In this document: piece after piece, positions 50,731 through 58,364 of the stretch | How positions within the stretch are numbered: position 1 is the first letter of the stretch | Layout: each line of letters opens with the position of its first letter | IMG/VR virus record: IMGVR_UViG_3300051212_000930 | Coordinates: 1-60,933 of that record | Strand: one strand, 5' to 3' | Length of the DNA stretch: 60,933 bases | Source of the DNA: a virus | The notes under the pieces: generated by a model | The model's input: the letters and a program-made list of their open reading frames with translations, nothing else | Databases searched by the model: none | Told to the model about the DNA's origin: nothing | Program-made: the position numbers and the translations under genes

Positions 50731-52361
50731 AGGCCGATTATAAAATAGGTGTGTGTTTTGACAATGAAGATCCTAAAAATTTAGGTAGGATCAGAGCAAT
50801 TCCTATTGATATTTTGGGTAAATTTGCAACATTAAAAGATATTCGCGATTTTGTCAAAAAAGAAGATGATAAAGCAATAGCCGCTTTACTTTACAACCCG
50901 TGGTACCCAACAAAATACCAAAACTTTAAAGAAAAAGATAAATATGTTTGCGAACCATTTTTGCCAAAAAATATAGGAGTCACACCAAATGCTGGTCAAT
51001 TAGTTAAAATAATAACATATGAAGACTTAAATCAAAAACTTGAGTTTATAGGCCCCTACACAATAGATCAAGTAACTCTAACTGAAGAATATAGAAATGT
51101 TGTAAGTAACCTACAAAAAACCTTATCAATAGCTGAAGTTATACCTAAAAAGGGTAAGACATTTATTTCTGGATACTCAAACGAACAAATTATTTTGGGT
51201 GATAATGAATTTTTAATTAGATTAAACCACATAAATGGCAGTGAAAAAACTAGAAAAACTAGTTATCCTTTTATACAGTTATCTCAATTTTTTAATAGTT
51301 ATGATGTTAAACAAAAAACAACAACTATTACAGAAACACCAGATATTCCAATTGATTTTATTTGTGAATTGTTTTTACAATACACCCCAAAAAGAAATTC
51401 GAATGAAAAAAATTTTACAGCCGAAGTTATTTTATATGACGCCTCAAAGCAAATAAATAGAAAGGGTGAAATAGGGTTAACTAAAGATACTTACTCCCCA
51501 ACAACACAATATATAACAAATTCATATACAAATTATGTTGTTAAACACTACATAAACACATCTAATGGGGGTGAATTTATAAAAACAATTGAAGATATAA
51601 TATCTGGGTATAACTCTGGTGGTTTAATAAAATATTATGATGTGAACAACACATTGTCCGAACAAAGGATTGAAAATAATAGTACTACGATAATAGTATA
51701 TAATAATGTAATAACTACACCAAATGCGGGTGGTGCTTTGGGTGATTCTAATATTGTATCAAATATTAAAAGTTGGTTATTTAGACTAACGCCTGGTACA
51801 AAATTAACTGATTATGCTGGTAATTTAACCCAACCTAATTTACCTGATAATAACATTGAAACTATTAGATATAAAGATTATATTAAATTGGATTCATTAA
51901 TATCAAAATACACTGTTGATAAAAAATATGGTAACCTGGCTATCAATAATTCAAGAACAACAACTGTTACAAAACCAGTCGCCGAATCTTTAAACAAACC
52001 ACAATCAGTCCATACGATTTATTCTGACAAATTTTTATTTTTAAGTAGTTTGAATTCTTTAAATATTGTTGATAATTTAAATTTTGATGGACTCCCATCT
52101 GATAAAATAGCAGAAATTTTAAGTGGATTGAATCAAAACACAAGAACTTATGGGTTTGTGAGAGGTGAAAAATTAATGGAGTTGCTTAATGAAATTTTGG
52201 ATATGTTTACTAAACATGGACATGAAGCTGGAAAAGATCCAAGAGCATCAATTATCCAATCAACCCAAGAAGCCGTTGAGAATCTAAAAAAGAAAATAAA
52301 AGATGAGTTAAAGGAAGGTCAAAATAATGTGATAATCAATCATAACTTAAGACTTAATTAA
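50727..52361 (+). CDS. Baseplate hub protein with OB-fold domain (gp5-like N-terminus)
   Basis: This 544-residue protein has an N-terminal OB-fold of the phage gp5/spike kind: 'YKIGVCFDNEDPKNLGRIRA' and 'NAGQLVKIITYEDLNQKLEF' up to 'GPYTIDQ' (about residues 4-118). The middle is Asn/Thr-rich beta structure. The C-terminal helical part ('FVRGEKLMELLNEILDMFTK' with 'HGHEAGKDP') resembles the C-terminus of T4-like virion proteins that cap the hub. No lysozyme domain is inserted, unlike T4 gp5. It is one of the more confident baseplate calls in this block. Confidence 0.68.
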   Translation: MKADYKIGVCFDNEDPKNLGRIRAIPIDILGKFATLKDIRDFVKKEDDKAIAALLYNPWYPTKYQNFKEKDKYVCEPFLPKNIGVTPNAGQLVKIITYEDLNQKLEFIGPYTIDQVTLTEEYRNVVSNLQKTLSIAEVIPKKGKTFISGYSNEQIILGDNEFLIRLNHINGSEKTRKTSYPFIQLSQFFNSYDVKQKTTTITETPDIPIDFICELFLQYTPKRNSNEKNFTAEVILYDASKQINRKGEIGLTKDTYSPTTQYITNSYTNYVVKHYINTSNGGEFIKTIEDIISGYNSGGLIKYYDVNNTLSEQRIENNSTTIIVYNNVITTPNAGGALGDSNIVSNIKSWLFRLTPGTKLTDYAGNLTQPNLPDNNIETIRYKDYIKLDSLISKYTVDKKYGNLAINNSRTTTVTKPVAESLNKPQSVHTIYSDKFLFLSSLNSLNIVDNLNFDGLPSDKIAEILSGLNQNTRTYGFVRGEKLMELLNEILDMFTKHGHEAGKDPRASIIQSTQEAVENLKKKIKDELKEGQNNVIINHNLRLN

Positions 52362-52363
52362 AA

Positions 52364-52371
52364 TATTTATA
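52364..52371 (+). promoter_or_regulatory. Late-type promoter motif, very close to the start codon
   Basis: AATATTTATATTT, with TATTTATA only 4 nt before the ATG at 52375, would give a nearly leaderless mRNA if used as a -10 element. It could be coincidental in AT-rich DNA. Confidence 0.3.
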
Positions 52372-52374
52372 TTT

Positions 52375-53928
52375 ATGGGAATTTACCGCACATATTTTGA
52401 CAAGAATAATACAATAGTAAGAAATTCTTTAGTTAATACAGGCAGAAACCAGGTTTCTGAGCTATATTTTGGTGACAAAGTCAGTAGATTTTTGTTTTAC
52501 TGTTCATTTGATGAAATAAAAAATAAAGTTGAAAATAAAGAAATTATTATCAATGGCGATGTTAAACACTATCTTAGGATAAAGAATACATCAAATTTTG
52601 ATGTTTCACCTTTTTTATCTGATAGCAATAATTTGGTTTTTACTGATAAGTATAGATCATCTTCTTTTGATTTAGAATTAAAACCAGCAAAAGAGTTTTG
52701 GGATGAAGGTATGGGTTATGATTTTCAATTAAGCCCATTTTCCAGGCCACAAGATAGGGACTTTAACGAAGAACCGTCAAACTGGTTCAATGGCACATAC
52801 GTCAATGAATTTTTGACGCCAGGTGTTACATTGGGTAACAGAATAGCTTTACAACATTTTGATAGAGGCAATGAGGATGTTTTAATGGATATCACCAATT
52901 TCGTTAATGGAATTATTACCACAGGAATAACCACTGGTATAACAACGGGGATAACCACTGGCATGACTACTGGAATTACAACTGGAATTACAACGGGGAT
53001 AACCACTGGCATGACTACTGGAATTACCACTGGTATAACATACATAATAACAACAGGTATTACAACAGGAATCACCACTGGAATTACTACTGGCGTAACA
53101 AGTAGTTATAACGGATTTTGTTTAAAATATACCGATCCATACGAATCTTTAGTATTCGATGATGCCAGGGCTTATGTTTTGGGTTTATTTACAAAATATA
53201 CACAAACATTTTTTGAACCTTTTATCGAAACACATTATAATGACCATATAGTTGATGATAGAGTTGATTTTTTCTTAAATAAAACTAATAGGTTGTATCT
53301 TTATGTAAATGTTGATGGTAAATTAACTAATTTAGATGAATTACCATCATTTAATATCGATGGGGTTGTTACTTTAAATCCATTTGTTGTTAAACAACAA
53401 ACAAAGGGTGTTTATTATGTTGAATTTTTTGCATCAAGCGATGTTTATGATTCTTATACTGAATATAAAGATGTATGGTCTAACATAAAAATTAATGGTA
53501 TTAACAGACCAGATATAAAATTACGTTTTGTACCCAAAGAAGATAATGATTATTACCAATTAGGATCGGATGTTTCCGAACCAATTAGGTATGGATTATC
53601 AATTAGTGGTATAAAAAGAGAGGAAAAAATTAACCAAGGAGAAAAAAGACGCATTAATGTGCATCTTAGGAAACCATATACTGTTGAACAACAAGACGTA
53701 AAAACTAACGTATATTATAAATTATACGTCAAACAGGGCCCAAATGTTATAGATATACTTGATTGGCAACCCGTCAATAAATTATATAATTCAAATACAT
53801 TTAATATTGATACGACCTGGTTAGTACCTCAAATATACTACGTGGATATTAAGATTGAAAGGAATGATGAGGTTAATGTTTATAATGAAGAATTAAAATT
53901 CACTATTTTAAGTAAATTAAAAGGATAA
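52375..53928 (+). CDS. Virion structural protein with a 14-copy TTG[I/M/V] repeat
   Basis: This 517-residue protein has a beta-rich N-terminus (residues 1-178), then a pure tetrapeptide array of T-T-G plus Ile, Met or Val (residues about 181-240, 14 TTG units, broken once by 'TYI'), then a C-terminal beta-sandwich (about 245-517) with 'GFCLKYTDPYESLVFDDARA' that resembles fibre receptor-binding or Ig-like modules. The array is unlike collagen (no Gly-x-y). It could form a short beta-helix or a flexible tether between the two domains. Related short arrays occur in the proteins at 23600-25063 and 1-6496. A fibre or baseplate-appendage role is inferred. Its stop overlaps the next start by 1 bp. 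Confidence 0.72.
   Translation: MGIYRTYFDKNNTIVRNSLVNTGRNQVSELYFGDKVSRFLFYCSFDEIKNKVENKEIIINGDVKHYLRIKNTSNFDVSPFLSDSNNLVFTDKYRSSSFDLELKPAKEFWDEGMGYDFQLSPFSRPQDRDFNEEPSNWFNGTYVNEFLTPGVTLGNRIALQHFDRGNEDVLMDITNFVNGIITTGITTGITTGITTGMTTGITTGITTGITTGMTTGITTGITYIITTGITTGITTGITTGVTSSYNGFCLKYTDPYESLVFDDARAYVLGLFTKYTQTFFEPFIETHYNDHIVDDRVDFFLNKTNRLYLYVNVDGKLTNLDELPSFNIDGVVTLNPFVVKQQTKGVYYVEFFASSDVYDSYTEYKDVWSNIKINGINRPDIKLRFVPKEDNDYYQLGSDVSEPIRYGLSISGIKREEKINQGEKRRINVHLRKPYTVEQQDVKTNVYYKLYVKQGPNVIDILDWQPVNKLYNSNTFNIDTTWLVPQIYYVDIKIERNDEVNVYNEELKFTILSKLKG
52915..53094 (+). repeat. Minisatellite-like tandem repeat coding (TTG[I/M/V])n
   Basis: About 180 bp made of degenerate 12-bp units (consensus ACTGGAATTACA and variants) encoding fourteen TTG tetrads. 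Wobble positions vary (ACA/ACC/ACT/ACG, GGA/GGT/GGG/GGC) while the amino acids are constant, so selection acts on the protein. The reverse strand also stays open over this stretch, which explains the long antisense frame there. Confidence 0.9.
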
Positions 53929-54329
53929 TGGTATTAACATATATTAACCCACTGAATAAAAACTATAAAGGCCAATACACCTACGAATTTATTTTTTCAA
54001 AAACAAACGAAATAAATTTTGGTGATGATTGGGACGTTTTACCAGCAGCCAGCGGGTCGCTCACACCACCACCAGTTGATGATATTGAAACTGTCGCCAT
54101 ATTAAAAACAAACGACATTGAATTAGATTTGGCTATTTACTCCGACAATTTTTCGATGTACGATTGTGTTGAAAACGTAATAGCGATGGGTTGGGAAAAA
54201 GAATCACCAAACAATGAAATTAGATTGGTGTTTCACTTTGGCGAATCCTATGAAAGCGTAAAAGAAAAATTATATAGCAGAGATAAAATAATTGTAATGA
54301 TAAAAACACCAGAAAATGAAGAAATCTGA
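53928..54329 (+). CDS. Hypothetical structural protein
   Basis: This 133-residue protein starts on the last base of the preceding gene. It is alpha/beta with 'TYINPLNKNYKGQYTYEFIF' at the front and an acidic 'VENVIAMGWEKESPNNEIRL' and 'FGESYESVKEKLYSRDKIIV' toward the end. No family is recognised. Overlap with both neighbours suggests that all three are made together, probably as parts of the baseplate or head. Confidence 0.6.
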   Translation: MVLTYINPLNKNYKGQYTYEFIFSKTNEINFGDDWDVLPAASGSLTPPPVDDIETVAILKTNDIELDLAIYSDNFSMYDCVENVIAMGWEKESPNNEIRLVFHFGESYESVKEKLYSRDKIIVMIKTPENEEI

Positions 54330-55005
54330 TTTTATAGAAAAATTAAAAGAAAATAAAGAAGTCCCAAGTGTCGGTGACATTGAAAAGGCGTCACAGAATG
54401 TTGAAAAAATGGGTACGATTGTTAAACAATTTGGTGACCATATCCAATCATTAAAAGATATGGGTGTATTGGGTGAAGATTTTGATGCGTCAAAAGACTA
54501 TGAATCTGAAACTGAATTTTTTAGTGACATGATTGATCACCTAATGTATAAAAAATACAATATGACATACTTTAAACCCATTGAGGTAAAACAACCAACG
54601 ACCAAACCTCAAGAACCAGAGATTAAAGATCCACAACTAAAAATTGATTTCCCCAAAGAAAAAACTTACGATTTCGAAAAAGAAGAGGAAACAAAACCAA
54701 TTTCACAAATGTCTGATTCTGAGTTTAGGGATACCATGGATAAAAAAATGATGTTTGGTGGTAGTAATTCAATATTTTATGTGGTAAATTTAATTAAAAG
54801 AGGAGTTGAAGAGCTTAAAAATAATCCAGAATCTGGAAAAAACGCTTTAAGACCCGCTTATATAGCGTTACAAGACATAATTAGAAAAAATCTTGAAGAA
54901 AATTTTGCGGATTCAAAAATCTTCACTATTATTGCGGAGGCAGAAACGCCAAAAATTAGTAAAAAAGAAATTTTAGAATACTTAAACCGCAATGAACATG
55001 AGTAA
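54316..55005 (+). CDS. Hypothetical acidic helical protein
   Basis: This 229-residue protein is helical with a disordered Lys/Pro/Glu linker (residues about 95-135). The first domain carries 'VEKMGTIVKQFGDHIQSLKD'; the last has 'IALQDIIRKNLEENFADSKI'. No helix-turn-helix is seen, so the idea that it is the small terminase upstream of TerL is unsupported. It overlaps the preceding gene by 14 bp and the following 38-residue gene by 8 bp. Confidence 0.6.
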   Translation: MKKSDFIEKLKENKEVPSVGDIEKASQNVEKMGTIVKQFGDHIQSLKDMGVLGEDFDASKDYESETEFFSDMIDHLMYKKYNMTYFKPIEVKQPTTKPQEPEIKDPQLKIDFPKEKTYDFEKEEETKPISQMSDSEFRDTMDKKMMFGGSNSIFYVVNLIKRGVEELKNNPESGKNALRPAYIALQDIIRKNLEENFADSKIFTIIAEAETPKISKKEILEYLNRNEHE

Positions 55006-55114
55006 TACAAAAGAAAAAGAGGCCCCAGTTATCACTCCGACAACTACGCCAACAGAAGATCCGTCAAAGATTAAATTTCCAAAACCTAGCGTTTTACCAA
55101 AACCTCAGGCATAA
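54998..55114 (+). CDS. Very small Pro/Thr-rich protein
   Basis: This 38-residue gene is at 54998-55114, with its ATG overlapping the end of the previous gene. It is polar with 'VITPTTTPTEDPSK' and 'FPKPSVLPKPQA', which suggests an extended, unstructured peptide. No homologue is recognised. Tight spacing and clean codons support it, but it could be a spurious frame; its stop is only 2 bp before the promoter at 55117. Confidence 0.45.
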   Translation: MSNTKEKEAPVITPTTTPTEDPSKIKFPKPSVLPKPQA

Positions 55115-55116
55115 AT

Positions 55117-55147
55117 TTGGTTATTAAATTTTTTTTGCTTATCTTTG
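55117..55147 (+). promoter_or_regulatory. Bacteroidetes-type promoter overlapping a terminator
   Basis: TTG (55117-55119), exactly 20 nt, TATCTTTG (55140-55147), a full consensus match. The last base of the -7 box is the first base of the hairpin at 55147-55170, so transcripts starting here would skip most of the left arm while transcripts from upstream would form it. Confidence 0.7.
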
Positions 55148-55176
55148 CCCTATAAATAAAAATATAGGGCTTTTTT
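55147..55176 (+). terminator. Intrinsic terminator directly before the 55177 start codon
   Basis: GCCCTATA / TATAGGGC, a perfect 8-bp stem with an 8-nt A-rich loop, is followed by six T (55171-55176) and then the ATG. It ends the upstream late transcripts. The loop region also contains TATAAATA. Confidence 0.8.
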
Positions 55177-56316
55177 ATGGAAAAAACTGAAAGACAATCG
55201 AATATCGACCTAACTGGGTATCCTAAGTTGATAAACAACGATATTCTAAACAAAATCGCGAATAGACGCCATCCTATGGCTAATATGCCGTATTATCACA
55301 AGAAAAATGAACCACAAAAACTTCACGAAGAAGATATAATTGAGGATCGTTTTAAAAATTTGGTTGATTCATATACTAATACATTTGGTGGTAGTAAAGA
55401 ACATGTTAATCAAATGCGTGTGATGATGAACGCTGGTGCCAATGGTATGGAAATAATGCGAACTGAAAAACCAAAACGTAAAGAATTGGTTCGATTGGTT
55501 GAGCGTATTATGCGAGAAGAATTTAATGTTGGTCGCGATGAGGTTTTATTTGATTTGGAAATTGTTGATGTTGGATCTTGTGATCTTCCAGATGAGATGG
55601 ACACCGAAAAAGAAATTAACGATGATTTCGAGCAAACAGACAACTTTGATGTTTTAAAGAAAAGGACAATTAATGCTTTTTCACAAGGAGCCGCACTGGC
55701 ATCACATTACATTTTCCATATGTATAAAGATGATTTTGAAAAAATATGTTCGGACATCACACCAACTTACCAAAGAGCTCTTATAGCGAATGATTTGTTT
55801 TACTTCATATTGGATGATAGTAGTCTACAAAATCAACTTTGCAGTGGTGAAAGTGGTGCTAATGCTGGATACTGTCGTTTAAATTTTGATGGCGACATTC
55901 CTGTTATTGAAGCCAAAGCTATAAGCGCACCGATATTATTACATGAAGTTACAAAAGCCCTAATAACATTTTTTTCGATTCCAGGTATTCAAAACATGGA
56001 TAAAGAAACTATTGATGAAACGGATTATGTGATGGCCGAATTGTGGGATATTCGTTTTGGTACAACACTTTGGGTTAATTTCCACTCACTTATAGATGAA
56101 AGAGATTATGACATTAAAAAATTAATCTTTGTTGAAGTATTTAAAATGGATTCAGAGATGTTTGTTAAAGACTTCATGTACAATGTCATGAATAAACCCG
56201 AATTAGCTAAAAAAGAGATTGATTTTATTGTTAAAAAAATCAGAAATAAAATCACCGAATACCAATTTGAAAAGGATTCTGACGGTATCGACTTGTCCGA
56301 TTTGGGTATTTTCTAA
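55177..56316 (+). CDS. Conserved phage protein of unknown function upstream of TerL
   Basis: This 379-residue protein has a charged N-terminus (1-60), then a helical region 'EHVNQMRVMMNAGANGMEIM' and 'RKELVRLVERIMREEFNVGR', then an acidic loop and a long mainly helical C-domain with 'GAALASHYIFHMYKDDFEKI' and 'APILLHEVTKALITFFSIPG'. No known fold or HTH is seen. It is the only gene between a full-consensus host promoter and the late-type motif before TerL, so it may be expressed at another time than TerL. An assembly or packaging role is suggested only by position. Confidence 0.75.
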   Translation: MEKTERQSNIDLTGYPKLINNDILNKIANRRHPMANMPYYHKKNEPQKLHEEDIIEDRFKNLVDSYTNTFGGSKEHVNQMRVMMNAGANGMEIMRTEKPKRKELVRLVERIMREEFNVGRDEVLFDLEIVDVGSCDLPDEMDTEKEINDDFEQTDNFDVLKKRTINAFSQGAALASHYIFHMYKDDFEKICSDITPTYQRALIANDLFYFILDDSSLQNQLCSGESGANAGYCRLNFDGDIPVIEAKAISAPILLHEVTKALITFFSIPGIQNMDKETIDETDYVMAELWDIRFGTTLWVNFHSLIDERDYDIKKLIFVEVFKMDSEMFVKDFMYNVMNKPELAKKEIDFIVKKIRNKITEYQFEKDSDGIDLSDLGIF

Positions 56317-56324
56317 AATAAAAG

Positions 56325-56332
56325 TATTTATA
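56325..56332 (+). promoter_or_regulatory. Late-type promoter motif of the terminase gene
   Basis: AAGTATTTATATGAAAA, with TATTTATA ending 12 nt before the GTG at 56345, in the 28-bp gap. It would drive the TerL-portal block. Confidence 0.45.
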
Positions 56333-56344
56333 TGAAAATACTTT

Positions 56345-58129
56345 GTGAATATAACAGATAAAAGACAATTACTATTAGAGTACACAAAATGCGCTAAAGA
56401 CCCTTCTTATGCAATTGAAAGTTATTTCGAAACTTTTGATAAAACACAAGAGGGTTTTGTGCCATTTAAATTATTTGACAAACAGAAGTTATTAATTAGT
56501 AATTACGAAACTAATCGATTTAATTTAGTTTTAAAATATAGACAAGCTGGTATATCAACGGTAACTGCGGCATATGCTGCGGTAAAAACAGCTTTTGCTA
56601 TTTCAGATAACCCAGAGAGGGTGCTTATTCTAGCGAACAAACAAGAAACTGCCGTTGAATTCTTAAATAAGATAACAGGTTTCATCAAACAATTACCTGA
56701 TTGGACTAACATCACATTCGATAAAGCATCCCAAAAACATGTTAAACTATCAAATGGGTCAGAATTAAAGGCAGTTGCAACATCTACGGATGCATTACGT
56801 GGTTATACACCAACGATAATGATTTTAGATGAGGCTGCGTTTATTGAAGGGGGCCAAGCTCTTTGGTCTGCGTGTTTAGCGGCGATTGGTACGGGTGGTA
56901 AAGCATTTTTAATATCAACACCAAATGGTTTAGATGAAATTTACTATGAGGCATATGAGGGTGCGATAAATGCAACAAATAAATTCAAGATAACACACCT
57001 AAAATGGTGGCAAGATCCTCGATTTAACAAAGATTTACGCCTAATAAAAACAAATGATATTGTAAACTGGATTCAAAAACCAGAAGCGGAAAAAGATGAG
57101 CACATTATTGAAAGTGCGGTTGTTTTACATTATGATGTCATTTTAAAATTTCTTGAAGAAGGTTATAAACCACATTCAACATGGTACGAAAATATGTGCC
57201 GTGATATGAATCTTAATAAACGAATGATTAATCAAGAGTTGGAATGTGCTTTTATCGGTTCGGGCGACAATGTTATTGAGGGTGAGGTTTTGAGAAAACA
57301 AGAAGAAATAAACGTTATTGAACCTTCTTTTAAAGATAGAGAATGGGATAATAACGTTTGGGTTTGGAAAATGCCCCAGAAGGGCCACAGATACATTTTA
57401 GCGTTGGATGTTTCTCGCGGCGATTCGGAAGATGCGACAGGTATGTGTATTATTGATTATGACACATACGAACAAGTTTTAGAATACCACGGAAAAGTCC
57501 CGCCAGATGTTGCTGCCCAACTTGTTGATCATTACGGTAGAATGTATAATGCGCTATCAACTTTTGATATAACTGGTGGTATGGGTATTGCTGCAACATC
57601 AAAATTAAAAGAAATGAACTACCCAAAATCGTTATTGCACTATGATAATTTAAATGATGATGCATTTTATATTCCACCACCTGATGCAATTCCAGGTATA
57701 AATTTTGCGTCAAAAAATAGGAGGAGTCAAATTGTTGCGGCGCTTGAAGAAGCTGTATCTAGGGGTGATTTTAAAATACGAAGCGAAAGATTAATCGCTG
57801 AGCTAAAGAAATTTATATATAAAAATGGTAAACCAGATCACATGAAAGGATCGCACGATGATCTAATCATGGCTTTGGGTATGTGTTTATTTGTAGCTAA
57901 CACATCATTTAAAAAGCTACAAGAGTCTGATAGTATGACAAAAGCTATGTTGGATAGTTGGAGAACAAATATTAATACAACTCCAACAAAAAGCAGCTAT
58001 TTATTAGAGGATACAATAAAATCAACACCAGATGAAGGTAAAGTCTACAATAAAAGAGAAATAAACGATAATATTTTACAAAATACACGTGACTTTTCCT
58101 GGCTTTTTGGTAATATTAATAAAAGATAA
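56345..58129 (+). CDS. terL: Terminase large subunit (T4 gp17-like)
   Basis: This 594-residue packaging motor starts at GTG 56345; the ATG at 56332 lies in another frame that stops quickly. The ATPase has Walker A 'YRQAGIST' (65-72) and Walker B 'IMILDEAAF' (D162-E163). The nuclease domain has 'LALDVSRGDSEDATGMCIID' (D355), 'FDITGGMGIAATSKLKEMN' and 'HDDLIMALG' (H504, D505, D506), the RNase H-like metal site that cuts the DNA concatemer. Length matches T4 gp17 (610). It is followed 6 bp later by a small gene and then portal, so head genes are cotranscribed. Confidence 0.97.
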   Translation: MNITDKRQLLLEYTKCAKDPSYAIESYFETFDKTQEGFVPFKLFDKQKLLISNYETNRFNLVLKYRQAGISTVTAAYAAVKTAFAISDNPERVLILANKQETAVEFLNKITGFIKQLPDWTNITFDKASQKHVKLSNGSELKAVATSTDALRGYTPTIMILDEAAFIEGGQALWSACLAAIGTGGKAFLISTPNGLDEIYYEAYEGAINATNKFKITHLKWWQDPRFNKDLRLIKTNDIVNWIQKPEAEKDEHIIESAVVLHYDVILKFLEEGYKPHSTWYENMCRDMNLNKRMINQELECAFIGSGDNVIEGEVLRKQEEINVIEPSFKDREWDNNVWVWKMPQKGHRYILALDVSRGDSEDATGMCIIDYDTYEQVLEYHGKVPPDVAAQLVDHYGRMYNALSTFDITGGMGIAATSKLKEMNYPKSLLHYDNLNDDAFYIPPPDAIPGINFASKNRRSQIVAALEEAVSRGDFKIRSERLIAELKKFIYKNGKPDHMKGSHDDLIMALGMCLFVANTSFKKLQESDSMTKAMLDSWRTNINTTPTKSSYLLEDTIKSTPDEGKVYNKREINDNILQNTRDFSWLFGNINKR

Positions 58130-58135
58130 ATCATT

Positions 58136-58363
58136 GTGGCTAATAAAAAAACGGTTATATCAAGAATAAATTCAATTGGCGCAATGCGTCAGAATATTAC
58201 TGGTGTACAAATAAATGATAAAATTAGCGGTAGGGCGTTAAAAAAAGCTTACTGTTCTATTGACAATGATAGTATAACAACTTATGTCCAAAAAAAAGAA
58301 TGGGTTATAAGTTTAAATGATTACTTATTTCCACCTTATGTGGAATGTGAATATGTAGTATGA
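58136..58363 (+). CDS. Small protein between TerL and portal
   Basis: This 75-residue protein starts at GTG 58136 and ends 1 bp before portal. It has 'ISRINSIGAMRQNITGVQ', a Lys-rich turn and an aromatic C-terminus 'SLNDYLFPPYVECEYVV'. No family is recognised. Close spacing to both neighbours suggests that it is translated with them and may be a head or connector accessory protein. Confidence 0.6.
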   Translation: MANKKTVISRINSIGAMRQNITGVQINDKISGRALKKAYCSIDNDSITTYVQKKEWVISLNDYLFPPYVECEYVV

Positions 58364-58364
58364 T

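Noticed and set aside
52725-53078. A 117-codon minus-strand frame rich in PVVI repeats
   Set aside because: It is the mirror image of the TTG repeat array and exists only because the 12-bp units lack stops on both strands.
52915-53094. A CRISPR array
   Set aside because: Units are 12 bp, contiguous, in coding phase, with no unique spacers and no cas genes nearby.
54316-56316. A small terminase gene upstream of TerL
   Set aside because: Neither the 229- nor the 379-residue protein shows a helix-turn-helix or the size and helical pattern of T4 gp16, so no TerS is called.
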